Assembly: GCA_016721015.1 (NCBI GenBank)
Contig: JADKJL010000001.1
Coordinates: 1 to 64,000, forward strand
Direction: 5' to 3'
Source: Lysobacterales bacterium
GTDB taxonomy: Bacteria > Pseudomonadota > Gammaproteobacteria > Xanthomonadales > Rhodanobacteraceae
Length of the DNA stretch: 64,000 nucleotides
Below are positions 27,801-37,913 of the stretch, piece by piece (positions within the stretch are counted from its first letter, which is position 1; each line of letters starts with the position of its first letter). Under the pieces are notes generated by a model. It worked only from the letters and a program-made list of their open reading frames with translations, was not told the DNA's origin and did not search any database. Position numbers and translations under genes: made by a program.

Positions 27801-28541
27801 TTATTCATCGTCGTCTTCAAGGAGCTGTTCCAGCCGGCGAGCATAGTTGTTCATGAAATCTCGGGTAACTACGAAGTGTTCTGTGTCTTCGTAGCCGACT
27901 TCGCGGATGCCGGTGCCGTCAAATTGAATGATCCTTGCGTTGGGGTATGCAAGAAGGATGGGCGAATGTGTGGCGATGACGAACTGCGATGAATCCTCGA
28001 CCAGCTGATGAATGGCACTCAGCGCGGCCAGTTGCCGCGATGGAGAAAGTGCGGCCTCCGGCTCATCCAGAAGGTAGATGCCATTTCCCTTGAACTTGTC
28101 GAGCAGCACGGCCATGAACGACTCGCCGTGTGAGCGTGCGTGAAGTGACTTTCCACCGTATCCCCCAAGGTATCCAACGTCATCCATGTAGGTGGCTACA
28201 TTGAAGAAACTTTCCGCCCTGAAAAAGTAGCCATCGGTCGGTTTGGGGGTACCGCGGGCCAAGCGCAATACCTCGTGCAGCCGGGAAATCGAGTCGGCGG
28301 TTCGAAACTGGACGTTTCTTGTTCCGCCTTCGGATCCAAAACCCAAAGCAACTGCCACAGCCTCCAGAACAGTCGACTTGCCCGATCCATTTTCACCTAC
28401 AAGAAAAGTGACGTTGGGATGGAAGTCGATGTCTCCGATCTCACGAACACTCGGAATGTTAAATGGATACACGCTGCTGTTGAATTCCGCGTCTGGACGT
28501 ATTGAAGCACGTATCAAGAATGGCTGAGCACGTTTTGGCAT
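27801..28541 (-). CDS. AAA_21-type ATPase (ABC/SMC-like, possible defence protein)
   Basis: ATG 28541 is chosen; the open frame reaches 28649. The 246-residue product has Walker A GENGSGKST at 49-57, an ABC-like signature around ARSHGESFMAVLLDKF (135-150), Walker B GIYLLDEPEAALSP (Asp159-Glu160) and the switch histidine in FVIATHSPILLAYP. These define the small SMC/OLD-like ATPases of the AAA_21/AAA_15 kind. Many are found alone or beside nucleases in defence islands. No nuclease partner is obvious, and the neighbour at 26972 is convergent rather than co-transcribed. Confidence 0.85.
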   Translation of the reverse strand: MPKRAQPFLIRASIRPDAEFNSSVYPFNIPSVREIGDIDFHPNVTFLVGENGSGKSTVLEAVAVALGFGSEGGTRNVQFRTADSISRLHEVLRLARGTPKPTDGYFFRAESFFNVATYMDDVGYLGGYGGKSLHARSHGESFMAVLLDKFKGNGIYLLDEPEAALSPSRQLAALSAIHQLVEDSSQFVIATHSPILLAYPNARIIQFDGTGIREVGYEDTEHFVVTRDFMNNYARRLEQLLEDDDE

Positions 28542-28861
28542 AGCGGTCTTGGGGCCTGAAAATCGAATGCAAACGATCGCACTTCGGCGACTTGTGTGCG
28601 TCCCGGTTGTCGTGTCGTACTCCGATTGTATGCGCGCACGTGTATGCACACGCCATGACGAGCCACCCTACACAGCCATCCTTCCAATTCACCCGAAGCC
28701 CGCCGCAACGGGGCCGGACGAGAGCGTCACGTTCGATGGTTCGATGATCGACCAGAACCCAATACGCCCTGTGTCATACACGACCTGAACATCGGGTCTC
28801 GCATCGTGTGTCCATTCAGGTTTGTCGGGTAGACCGGACAGTTGCCTGCCCGGCCCCCCAC

Positions 28862-28895
28862 AGATCCGGACGTGCGCAACTAGCGCATCCGGCTC
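28862..28895 (-). ncRNA. Group II intron domain V
   Basis: The minus strand forms a 34-nt hairpin. The lower stem GAGCCGGA pairs with TCCGGATC, a two-base CG bulge lies on the 3' side, and the upper stem TGCGC pairs with GCGCA around a short loop. The AGC catalytic triad is in place at the base of the 5' strand. These features match bacterial domain V closely, so the ribozyme core may be functional. Confidence 0.8.
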
Positions 28896-28910
28896 CTCAC
28901 AGGTGAATCG

Positions 28911-30220
28911 CTAAGGGATGCAAGGTCGAGGGCGTATCCGGGGTCGCGGTAGAACGAAAGCGGCAAGCAGATGATTAGCCCGATTCCACGACAAGCGCCC
29001 TCGTTGTGAGCGACGCCCCAGCCACTTGACCCAGAGTCGCTGCGCGTGAAAATGCAACGAAGCCAGAGCACGATAATTGCCGCTCAGGCCGAAGTAGGCC
29101 CAGTGACCCTGCAGCGTCTGCCGCAGAACGCGGTGTTGTTCAGCCAGCCGCCAGTGCCGATGATGCCGACACCAGTCGTTGAGCCGTGTCAGTGTCCGCC
29201 GAAAGCGGTCCTTCGCCGTCTTGCGCTGGATGATCCAGCGACCTCGACGCGACTTGCCCCAGTAGTGGGTAAAGCCCAGCAAGTCGAAACTCCCACCCCC
29301 CGATCCATCGCGCGGTGGCCGGAAGGCCACCAGGCGAGTCTTGTCAGGATGTAGCGTGAGTCCGAACCGGGCGAACCGCTGGCCAATACCGCCAGCACAC
29401 GGCGTGCATCGGATTCGTTGGCGAAGACCAAGACCGCATCGTCGGCATAGCGCAGCATAGAGCTGACTCCGACCAAACGCGGCTGAACCTCATCTCGGAA
29501 CCATTCGTCGAGCACGTAGTGCAGGTAGATGTTGGCCAGCAACGGGGAGATCACACCCCCCTTGCGGCGATCCGCTTTCAGGGCGATACCACTGACCCTC
29601 TTCCATCACGCCGGCCTTGAGCCATTTGCCAAGCAACCGGGTGATCACACCATCCCTTACCCGACGCTGCACGAACTCGCGCAACAGGGTGTGATCGATC
29701 GTGTCAAAGTACGATCGAATGTCCAACTCCAAGACCCATCCACCACCCATCCCACTCAAGCGATCGTGCAGCGTCGCCAGCATCTGGTGTGCCGAGCGGC
29801 CCGGCCGGAATCCATAGGAGTCCGGATGGAAGTCCTGCTCGTACACCGCTTCAAGCGCCATCGCGACCGCGCGCTGCAGCACCTTGTCTGCAAACGTCGG
29901 TATGCCGATGGGCCGAGTCTGCCGACCGTCACCCTTGGGGATGTGAACCCGCCGTACAGGCGGGCCCGGTACTGACCGCTCTTGGCCTCTTCCAGCAACG
30001 CCCGCAATCGGTCGTCAAGGTGTTCGGCGAACGCCGCAGCGTCCTCTCCGTCCACCCCGACCGCGCCGGATTTGCGGGTGCGTCGGTAGGCCGCGTACAG
30101 CCAGTCCAGATCAATGTGATGAGCCAACGAGACGAACGCCCTGTCCGGGTGAATCCGCGCCAGCGCAGCGATCCGCTGGAGTGTCGTTGACACGTTATCG
30201 GGTTCCTGTGTACCCGGCAT
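28911..30220 (-). pseudogene. ltrA: Group II intron reverse transcriptase/maturase (three frameshifts)
   Basis: Four frames make up one LtrA-like protein of about 436 residues starting at ATG 30220. The pieces are LQRIAALARIHPDRAFVSLA, RPIGIPTFADKVLQRAVAMA, YGFRPGRSAHQML, the QGGVISPLLANIYLHYVLDE block, the catalytic RYADDAVLVFANE, and the maturase end LLGFTHYWGKSRRGRW. Each break is a single base in a run: a lost C near 29965, an extra G near 29560 and a lost C near 29388. Correcting them restores all reverse transcriptase motifs including YADD. An X/thumb region is present, but I see no HNH endonuclease domain. Confidence 0.85.
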
Positions 30221-30893
30221 GTTGCCCTCCAACAGTTTCCACTTGTGGCTGCCCCTTCCCTCCACCGGATCCCGTGGGTCGGTTCCCCGGCTTCAGCGGT
30301 ACTACGAACAGCTCCGACTTCCGCCATCTCTTCAGCCGGTGCTTCTTTCTCGTCGCACCCGCCTTGCCACCGTGTGCTTGTGATTCGCTCCCGTCACCGC
30401 CAAGCACACCGACGAAGGGCCAAGGGATTTGTGTAATCCGGACTCCCTCAAACGACCGGAATCATCGGTGGAAAATAGCGGACCTCCCAGGTTCCTGGGG
30501 AGCCCTCTTGTGTGCGTGCCCTGCTCTCAGACCCCGGCGGGACAGCGACGGACTAGCCACAGCGTCAGTCTCTGTATTGCCTTCCGTTGTCTTGAAAACG
30601 TCGGCTCCCGCAAAGCGGTCATTTCGGGGCTCCATCACACGGCCCACACACTCGCTGTCTACGCTTCGCAGTGACGGTTACCCGACCACCACGCAAGACT
30701 CGCTACCGGCTGCTGGCCAAGCATTACCGGGCGGGGTTCTCACCCGCTGAGCTCCTTGCGCAATTTCAAGCCACTCTTCCTGAGTGACCATCCCACGCGC
30801 CCAAGCTTCGCCTGGCGCACCAAGACTTGACCCCCAAACTATTTACCAAGGGTCGAACCAGGTTCTGCGCTCTCTGCCCCGGATGACGGCGAA

Positions 30894-32180
30894 TCATCCA
30901 TCGAAACCGTCCTGGAACAAGATCTCGAAAATCGCGCCGTATTCGAACGCGCCGACATCACACCGCAGGCCTGCCGGGCGCCGTGCGCCACGTTGGTCGA
31001 TCGACAGCGGGGCGATGTTCTGGTCGTAACACCCGACGCTGTCGAAGGTGCTGTCGATCGCCTGGCTGCCGGACAGCAAGGCATGGGTCCACACCGGCCC
31101 GCCATTGTCTTGCAGCGGACCGATAGTAGCCGGAGAAACCAGGCCCACGCTGGCGGTGCCGTTGCCGCCGAACGCGCAGCCGGCCGTCTCCCCGAACAGG
31201 TTCCATCCGAACGCGACAAGAAAACCATGGCAGTTGTCGTCAATCGGCGCGTCGAGGGTGGTGTTTTGCACAATTAGCGTGTTGTTGATGATGAAGGATC
31301 CTGAAGCGACATACACGCCGCCGCCAATACCTCCGTTCTCGTCCCGATCATGATCGGAATCATTGTTGATCACAGAGGAATTAAAAAAATCGGTCATGCC
31401 CGAACTGAAGATTCCGCCGCCATTGGTGTTGGCATAATTCGAACTCAATGTGCTGTTGACCGCATAGAGCGGCTGGCCGGTGGAGTAGATGCCACCGCCG
31501 TCGTCGGCTCCGTTGTTGTATACGCTGCTGCCGCGAAGCGTGCTCGCGCCGGTCAGGTACAGGCCGCCGCCCTTGGTGGCGATGTTTGAGCGGATCGTAC
31601 TGCGCACGACGTTCAATGTTCCGCCGCTGTATATCCCGCCACCGTTCAATGCTTCATTGCCTTCAATGACGCTGTCGGTCACGGTCAACGACGCGTTGAA
31701 GCTTTCGATACCGGCGCCGGACAATGTCGCTCCATTGCGAATCGTCACGCCCGCAATCGTCGCTCTCGCTCCTTGGGCGACGTTGACGACGCGTTCCGTG
31801 TGGTTAGCGTCGATAATCGTATTTGCCGAACCTGCGCCGCTGAGGAAGACATTCTGATTGCCGTTGAGCGGTGCAATGTTCAGGTCGCCGGTGTCCTCGG
31901 CGTCAAAATTCATGCCCCCGCGCGGAATGGTGATCATGAAGATCCCGGCAGGGACCTCGATGTGAATCGCAGGAACGTCCATGTGATTGGCCTGCATGAT
32001 CGCCGCGCGCAACGAACAGGTGTTGGCACTCGTATGGCAAATGCCATCGGCCGTGTTGTCATCGACGAGGTCGACAACGCTGTTGACCAGGAATGTGACC
32101 GCCGCGTGCGCGCAGCGCCCGGGTAGCAGGCTCGCGAGCAGGGCGCCAAGGATCGTATGGAGTATCAAACGGCTGATCAT
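30894..32180 (-). CDS. CSLREA/choice-of-anchor Q secreted protein with IFEILFQDGFDG end
   Basis: ATG 32180 is chosen because it begins a signal peptide (ISRLILHTILGALLASLLPG); the open frame reaches 32255. The 428-residue product has CSLRAAIMQANH at about residue 60 and beta-helix rungs (ALNGGGIYSGGTLNVVRSTI, ATKGGGLYLTGASTLRGSSV). A choice-of-anchor Q segment follows (PLQDNGGPVWTHALLSGSQA, DQRGARRPAGLRCDVGAFEY), with a final FEILFQDGFDG. It is exported and probably surface-located. It is the nearest complete relative of the partial gene at 1-328. Confidence 0.8.
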   Translation of the reverse strand: MISRLILHTILGALLASLLPGRCAHAAVTFLVNSVVDLVDDNTADGICHTSANTCSLRAAIMQANHMDVPAIHIEVPAGIFMITIPRGGMNFDAEDTGDLNIAPLNGNQNVFLSGAGSANTIIDANHTERVVNVAQGARATIAGVTIRNGATLSGAGIESFNASLTVTDSVIEGNEALNGGGIYSGGTLNVVRSTIRSNIATKGGGLYLTGASTLRGSSVYNNGADDGGGIYSTGQPLYAVNSTLSSNYANTNGGGIFSSGMTDFFNSSVINNDSDHDRDENGGIGGGVYVASGSFIINNTLIVQNTTLDAPIDDNCHGFLVAFGWNLFGETAGCAFGGNGTASVGLVSPATIGPLQDNGGPVWTHALLSGSQAIDSTFDSVGCYDQNIAPLSIDQRGARRPAGLRCDVGAFEYGAIFEILFQDGFDG

Positions 32181-32255
32181 GCTGGCTCGAATACCTGTCG
32201 GGTGGATCCGTGTACGTGGCACGACTGAACAGCGCAACCAGCCGCGTGGTGTCAA

Positions 32256-32442
32256 TGAGGGTGATCGGTCCGGACGCGATAGAGGGCGAACGTGCGGTCG
32301 ACATCACCATCGGCGCTCAAACCTGTGCAGCACGCCAGCCCCACACGCGCGAGTCCCTGGCGTTGTCTGGATAGGTGAACAGGAAACGGCGCGCAATCCG
32401 GTCAGGCACGCGTTGCGGGGCGAGTCGTGAGTCGAAACCTGG
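32256..32442. other. Intergenic region upstream of the CSLREA gene
   Basis: This segment holds the promoter side of the CSLREA gene and no supported reading frame. Short minus-strand frames here overlap the repeat at 32443-32529 and have no recognisable content. Confidence 0.35.
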
Positions 32443-32529
32443 GGCCAGCAAGATCGGGACATCCAAGAACGGGGCCAAGATCGGGAGGGACAAGATAGGG
32501 GCAAGATCGCGAACAAGATCGGGACATCC
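32443..32529. repeat. Degenerate tandem repeat (CAAGATCGGGA-type)
   Basis: The element CAAGATCGGGA or close variants occurs five times in about 87 nt, with GGGGCCA and GACATCC between copies. It lies between the CSLREA gene and the restriction-modification operon and marks the left edge of that operon. Confidence 0.7.
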
Positions 32530-32711
32530 GCAATTCCCATTTGAACCTGCTCGGACGCGGTTTCGTCGTCATTTCCTTTTGAAAACCGTCGGCGTGGATC
32601 ATCGAGAGCGACGCTTTCCTGGTGGACTCGGACGAGATCAAGATTATGGGTGTCCCCGTTGTTGCTCTCTCGCAACCCGGAACCTCAAGATTCAATGCGC
32701 TGTATCAGCGC

Positions 32712-33437
32712 TCAACTCAAAAGATACTCGGCCATATCATCGAGCCGAAGCTTGATTGACGACCACTCGGGCAACTGCCTATCCAGTAGCTGGTAGAACT
32801 GTTTGCCGTGATTGTGATGCTTGAGGTGACACAGCTCGTGTGTCAACACGTAGTCGATGCAAGCCGGTGGAGCCTTGATCAAGTGCGGATTAAGACTAAG
32901 CACACCGGTCGGTGAACAACTGCCCCATTGTCGTTTCATGCTGAGCAACCGCCAACGAGGCACTGCAGTCAGCCAGGGCATGCCTGCAACAACAAGGTCG
33001 AGCCGCTGCGCAAAAACCAATCCTGCCTTGGCGCGATACCAGGCAGAAAACAGCGAGTGCACTTCGTGCGGATCCTGCTGAGCAACGACGATTTCAAAGC
33101 GTCCTTGGCGCAGCTTCACGCTCGGCTCTTCGCTTTGAGAAGTGCGCACCTTGAGAACATGACGACGGCCCAAATAGAGGTGACTCTCGCCGCTGACATA
33201 CTCTCTGGTCAGGATATGCACACCACGTTCGTGGATCTTGCTCAGGTGCCCGCTTATCCATTTGGCACGCTTGCCCACACCCTGTTTGATTTCCGCCAGC
33301 GACGTGCTAGTTGGCGCATCCACGCGCACCATTCCGGTTGGCAGCACATGAATTGCAATCTTTCCGGAAATCGTTGACTGGAAGGTTACCTGGTAGGGAA
33401 TTTTCAAGGCGCCGTATTGGAGACTTTGCGCGATCAT
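32712..33437 (-). CDS. YgjP-like (M48-type) metallopeptidase domain protein
   Basis: A 241-residue protein of the YgjP/DUF45 family. The zinc site is HELCHLKHHNHG near residue 200, preceded by MKRQWGSCSPTGVLSLNPHL, both diagnostic. Its start overlaps the hsdR stop by four bases (ATGA), so it is translated as the last gene of the type I restriction operon. YgjP-like genes recur in type I R-M loci, but what they cleave is not established. Confidence 0.9.
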   Translation of the reverse strand: MIAQSLQYGALKIPYQVTFQSTISGKIAIHVLPTGMVRVDAPTSTSLAEIKQGVGKRAKWISGHLSKIHERGVHILTREYVSGESHLYLGRRHVLKVRTSQSEEPSVKLRQGRFEIVVAQQDPHEVHSLFSAWYRAKAGLVFAQRLDLVVAGMPWLTAVPRWRLLSMKRQWGSCSPTGVLSLNPHLIKAPPACIDYVLTHELCHLKHHNHGKQFYQLLDRQLPEWSSIKLRLDDMAEYLLS

Positions 33438-36400
33438 CCGTTGTTCCTGCGGCTCAAACCCACGCGGGTGATTTGCATCACCAAATCAATAATCTCCTTG
33501 GCCTTGTCCATGCCAACGTGCTTGAACAAGCGCGGCAGCAGATCCTTGCGAATGCTCGCCTCGATATCGTGCGTGTTCAACGAGTGCTCGGCAATCGCCT
33601 TATCGACAATGGTTTCGATCGCCAGCGATTCCGCAACCCAATCCTGCGCATCACCTGCCGCTGATGGCGCCGAGTCTGAGTCCGTCAAGGCCAGCTTGAA
33701 AACCCCGTAGTAGGCACGCGCATGCGGCCGATCCATCAATGCTGCGGGGATGCCATCGACCTCGCGCTTGGCCAGGCGATTCTCGAACGCATGGAACAAG
33801 GCGTACTGCTTGACCGGATGGTCGAACAGCGCGTCGGCCTCGGCGATCGCGCGCTTGAGCATGTCCGAGAAGAACTGCTGCGCATAGGGATCGTCGGCGA
33901 GTGCTTGCTCGATCGTCTTTTTCACCCGCGTGCGAATGATGTCGGTCTCATTGCGGGTCTTTTCCTCGGACCAGGCATTCGGCGTTTGCTCCACCCCCAG
34001 TTGGCCAACGGCGTACACCCCGGGCGGCTCTTGGATCGCATTGCCCACCACATGTTTGTCGACGAGTCGCCGGATCTGCTGCTCGTAGGCACTGTAGTCG
34101 ATGGTTTCCTGCGCATCCTGCCTGGCCATCAGGCGCAGACTGACAAAGAAGCGCAGATCACTTTTGTAGGTGAGAATCATCGGCTCCGTGACACTGGCAT
34201 CTTCAAAAAACGAGCGCGATGACAAGGCCAGCTTCAGGCACAAGCCAAATTCGGTGAGCGCCTGATAGAACTCATCGCGGACCTTCTGCTTCTTGTCGTA
34301 GCTGTGGCCATCAGCATCTTCGGCGTAGTCGGGGATCAGGATCTGTCGATACTGCTCGCGATCCTGCTTGTTCTTCACGGCAGAAAAAAGTCCGAGCAAA
34401 CGATCATGCAGTGTAGGCAGTCGTTTGTATTGCGTGTCCACCGACTGGTAGAGCCCCTCAATATCATCCAGGTCATAGCCTGCCTGGGTGCGGCTGGCGA
34501 GATCCTGATAGTTGCGAATCGAGGTATCGAGTTCATCGAGGATGCCGCGGTAATCGATCAGCAATCCGAATTCCTTTTCCTCGTGCAGCCGATTTACCCG
34601 CGCGATGGCCTGGATGAGGTTGTGCTCCTTCAAGGGCTTGTCGATATACAGCACGCCATTGCGCGGCTCATCGAAGCCGGTCAGCAACTTGTCGACGACA
34701 ATCAACAGATCCGGCGCGCCGTCGCTGGCAAAGTCCTCGATCACTTTGCGCTCATAGGCTTCTGCATTGCCGACGACATTCAGGCGCCACCACTGCTGCA
34801 CTTCGGGCAGGGCAGATTCATCGACATCGTCGTGGCCTTCGCGGGTGTCGGGCGGGGAGATCACCACGGCAGCGCTCACCAAACCGGTAGCGTTCAGATA
34901 CTTGTGGTAGCGGACTGCGGAAAGCTTGCTGTCGGCAGCCACTTGTCCCTTCAAGCCCATATCGAGCGATTTGATATTGGCGTTGAAGTGCGCGGCGATA
35001 TCCCAGGCGATCAGCTCGATTCGGTTTTCCGAGCCATACACCGCACCCTTGCTTTTGTACTTCTGTTTGAGGTCGGATTTCTGTTTGTCGGTGAGTACGC
35101 TCGTGATGCGTTCGAACCAGTTGTCGATGGCCGTTTCGTTGACTGCCAGCTCGGGGCGTCGTTCTTCGTACAGCAGCGGTGCGACGGTCTTGTCCTCGAC
35201 CGCGCGCTGCATCGTGTAGGCATGCACGATCGGGCCGAACTTGTTGGTGGTCTTGTCCTGCTTGAGCAGTGGCGTGCCGGTGAAGGCGACGTAGGCCGCG
35301 TTCGGCAAGGCCTTGCGCATGCGCTGGTGATCTTCGCCGCCCTGGCTGCGGTGGCCTTCGTCGATCAGTACGATCAAATCGTCCGATGGATTGAAGCAAT
35401 CCGGCTGCTTTGAAGCGGTATTGAACTTGTCGAGGATGGTGAACAGGATGCGTTCCGTACCCTTGCCGATGCGCCGGGCGAGATCCTTGCCAGATTTTGC
35501 CTTGGAACGTTCGCCATCCTTTTTGGTAGCGATGGCCGAGCCAAACGCGCCGCTGTCGACAAAGGTGTCCGAGAGTTGCTTCTCCAGATCCACCCGGTCG
35601 GTCACCACAATGATGCGGCATTGCTTCAACAGCGGGTGCAGCAGCATCGCCTTGCACAGAAAAACCATGGTCAGCGATTTGCCCGACCCGGTCGTATGCC
35701 AAAGCACGCCACCCTGGCGGCTGCCATCGGATCGTCGGGTGTTGATGCGCTCGATCAGCGCCTTGATGCCAAACACCTGCGGATAGCGCGCGGCAATCTT
35801 GCCGAGCTTGCGATCGTAGAGGATGAAAAAGCGCACGAATTCCAGCAATCGTTCAGGTGTCAGCAAGCCGATCAACAGCCGATCCTGATCGGTGCACAGT
35901 TCGGGTTGTGACCAGAGCATTTCGAAATAGGCGCGCATGGCGCTCGACTTGTCGGCAAACAGCGCTTCGTGCTGATCGACGGACAATGCCGAGCCCTTGA
36001 TCCGTCCGAACTCGGACTCGGCAATCAATTCCTCGCGCCAGCTCGACCAGAATTTCTTCGCCGTGCGTGTGGTCGCATAGCGGCCATCGCTGCCGCTGAT
36101 CGCCAGCAGCAATTGCGCATACACGTACAGCGCGGGAATCTCGTCGTTCCGCTGGTTGCGCAGTTGCTGGCTGATGCCTTCGGCCAGACGATCCTTGCCC
36201 GGGTTGCTGGGATCCGGGCGCTTGGCCTCGATCACGACCAGCGGCAGACCATTGACGTAGCCGACCAGATCCGGGCGTCGTGTATGCGTGCCATCGGTGC
36301 TGGCGACCTCAAGTTCCTCGGTGATCTGGAAACGGTTCTGGCTTGGATCGTCCCAATCGATCACGGCAATCGTCGCCGAGTGGCGCTTGCCGTCGATAAA

Positions 36401-36718
36401 CTCGGTCACGGTGATGCCGAGACAGAGTTTTTCGTACAGCCTTTCGCTGGCACTCAGCAGACCTTCGTTGAGCCCCGGCGTGGACAGTTCGCGCACGACC
36501 TGTTCAATCGCATTCGGCGAAAGCGGATACGACTCGCCCTTGAACTCGAAGCGCCGCCGTTGCAATACGGCAATCAATTCATCGCGCAGGATCACCTCGC
36601 GCGTGCTGCCACGCTTGGCCAGACAATCCGCCGCCGACAGAAACTCCCAACCGAGCGCCATCAGAGTTTTCAGCGCTGGGATATGGCTGCTGTATTGCTC
36701 GCGGGGCTCCGGGGTCAT
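33434..36718 (-). CDS. hsdR: Type I restriction enzyme, R subunit
   Basis: A 1094-residue translocase-nuclease. The N-terminal PD-(D/E)xK nuclease is seen as RRPDLVGYVNG (Asp150) and VVIEAKRPD (Glu164, Lys166). Helicase motif I is TTGSGKSLTM near residue 345, motif II is DEGH in IVLIDEGHRSQGGED near 452, and motif VI-type residues are in QAIARVNRLHEEKE. It cuts unmodified DNA after ATP-driven translocation in complex with HsdM and HsdS. All R, S and M genes run on the minus strand and are tightly packed. Confidence 0.95.
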   Translation of the reverse strand: MTPEPREQYSSHIPALKTLMALGWEFLSAADCLAKRGSTREVILRDELIAVLQRRRFEFKGESYPLSPNAIEQVVRELSTPGLNEGLLSASERLYEKLCLGITVTEFIDGKRHSATIAVIDWDDPSQNRFQITEELEVASTDGTHTRRPDLVGYVNGLPLVVIEAKRPDPSNPGKDRLAEGISQQLRNQRNDEIPALYVYAQLLLAISGSDGRYATTRTAKKFWSSWREELIAESEFGRIKGSALSVDQHEALFADKSSAMRAYFEMLWSQPELCTDQDRLLIGLLTPERLLEFVRFFILYDRKLGKIAARYPQVFGIKALIERINTRRSDGSRQGGVLWHTTGSGKSLTMVFLCKAMLLHPLLKQCRIIVVTDRVDLEKQLSDTFVDSGAFGSAIATKKDGERSKAKSGKDLARRIGKGTERILFTILDKFNTASKQPDCFNPSDDLIVLIDEGHRSQGGEDHQRMRKALPNAAYVAFTGTPLLKQDKTTNKFGPIVHAYTMQRAVEDKTVAPLLYEERRPELAVNETAIDNWFERITSVLTDKQKSDLKQKYKSKGAVYGSENRIELIAWDIAAHFNANIKSLDMGLKGQVAADSKLSAVRYHKYLNATGLVSAAVVISPPDTREGHDDVDESALPEVQQWWRLNVVGNAEAYERKVIEDFASDGAPDLLIVVDKLLTGFDEPRNGVLYIDKPLKEHNLIQAIARVNRLHEEKEFGLLIDYRGILDELDTSIRNYQDLASRTQAGYDLDDIEGLYQSVDTQYKRLPTLHDRLLGLFSAVKNKQDREQYRQILIPDYAEDADGHSYDKKQKVRDEFYQALTEFGLCLKLALSSRSFFEDASVTEPMILTYKSDLRFFVSLRLMARQDAQETIDYSAYEQQIRRLVDKHVVGNAIQEPPGVYAVGQLGVEQTPNAWSEEKTRNETDIIRTRVKKTIEQALADDPYAQQFFSDMLKRAIAEADALFDHPVKQYALFHAFENRLAKREVDGIPAALMDRPHARAYYGVFKLALTDSDSAPSAAGDAQDWVAESLAIETIVDKAIAEHSLNTHDIEASIRKDLLPRLFKHVGMDKAKEIIDLVMQITRVGLSRRNNG

Positions 36719-36728
36719 GGGCTGATCC

Positions 36729-37913
36729 TCACGTTGCGGGATCGAGTTTTACGCGGCGTTTGCCAGCAAGTAGTTGTTGCGCTAACCCACGTCGTTCGAT
36801 CACCAGTTGTGCGCGCGTGACCAAGAGCCGATCAATCGCAGACGAATCTTTCGAGATGATCTCGATGATTGAACGCTGCTCTTCAATTGTGGGCACATGA
36901 AACGGTGTGCTTGAAACGATTTGCCAATCGGCCCTTGGCATTTTTGATCCGGACGTAACATTGCACGCCGATAGGAACCGATCAGTCTGACAAATCAAGT
37001 GAAGGAATTCTGGAAGACAACGACGTCCAATTGCTCTCAACACCCAGAACTCAGTTGAACAATAGCCCGACGAGTCCGCAAGCCAGCACTTCTTTAGATA
37101 CGGCCGTAGCTTCCCGAAGAGAACGTCCCCAGGCTTGAACGTCGCTTTCAAGCTGGATTGGTAGTCGGTTGTCGTCGATCCCAAGATTCGCCCGGTCTTT
37201 GACTCGACATGCTCAAGCTCGATGCAGCGTAGCTGTGAATCGGCACGGCTCGGTTCAATTCTTTTCTTGATTAGATTAGAAATTGAGGCTAACTCCAGGC
37301 TCTTAACCGGATTCTCGAATCCCCTCAGCCTTTCTCGCCCAGTCATAAGTTTCTGCAAAAGCGCTTTCTTGCGTGCGTTGTGGTTGTCGAGAAGCTGCTG
37401 AACCGCCCTGATCGCCTCGTCCCATGTAGTCAAGATGTTTGCGATCCGATTTTGCTCTGCTCGCGAGGGCATCGGGAATGCCAGCTTTGCAAAATCGTTC
37501 TGGCCCAACGTCTTATTCCTACCGGCACCTCCAGGTGATGCCAGCTCCAGTAGGTGCTTCCCTCTTTTCGACTTAAAGAAGCACACTAAGTAGTCGATAT
37601 CACAGGCGCCGCTCTTAGGCCGATACATCGGGAACCTGTGCGACGCGATCATTCCGACTTCGGCATCCGTAGTTCTGGCTACTGCCTGCTCCCATGCGAA
37701 TACGATGTTGAGAACCAGGCAATCAGGCACCACCTCAAAAACACGCTTGTCGCCGAGACTTTCACCCAAGACTGGAGATTTGTGGAAGATTCCTTTGCCG
37801 TGCGAGCGAATGCCGATTTCTCGATAGAGAGCAGCTGGACTTGGCGTCACTGGCTTTACGACGCGCTCAAGAACCGAACCCAACGATCTAGCACTCCATC
37901 CTTCAGGAAGCAT
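36729..37913 (-). CDS. hsdS: Type I restriction specificity subunit, two target-recognition domains
   Basis: A 394-residue protein with two target-recognition domains (residues about 1-180 and 200-370). Each ends in a conserved helix: RAEQNRIANILTTWDEAIRA with LLDNHNARKKALLQKLMTGR, and TIEEQRSIIEIISKDSSAID with LAQQLLAGKRRVKL. This sets the bipartite DNA site for methylation and restriction. ATG 37913 overlaps the hsdM stop by 11 nt. Its GC is lower than that of hsdM and hsdR, as usual for exchanged specificity genes. Confidence 0.93.
   Translation of the reverse strand: MLPEGWSARSLGSVLERVVKPVTPSPAALYREIGIRSHGKGIFHKSPVLGESLGDKRVFEVVPDCLVLNIVFAWEQAVARTTDAEVGMIASHRFPMYRPKSGACDIDYLVCFFKSKRGKHLLELASPGGAGRNKTLGQNDFAKLAFPMPSRAEQNRIANILTTWDEAIRAVQQLLDNHNARKKALLQKLMTGRERLRGFENPVKSLELASISNLIKKRIEPSRADSQLRCIELEHVESKTGRILGSTTTDYQSSLKATFKPGDVLFGKLRPYLKKCWLADSSGYCSTEFWVLRAIGRRCLPEFLHLICQTDRFLSACNVTSGSKMPRADWQIVSSTPFHVPTIEEQRSIIEIISKDSSAIDRLLVTRAQLVIERRGLAQQLLAGKRRVKLDPAT

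Larger units (their letters stand above)
28824..30820 (-). mobile_element. Group II intron with encoded reverse transcriptase
   Basis: About 2.0 kb on the minus strand. The 5' end is taken as the GTGCGCC at 30820-30814, matching the group II consensus GUGCG. About 550 nt of structured non-coding sequence (domain I region) precede the reverse transcriptase frame. Domain V lies at 28895-28862, and a CTACCCGAC motif close to the 3' end falls at 28832-28824. The 3' boundary is approximate. It sits just after the stop of the CSLREA gene at 30894. Confidence 0.75.
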
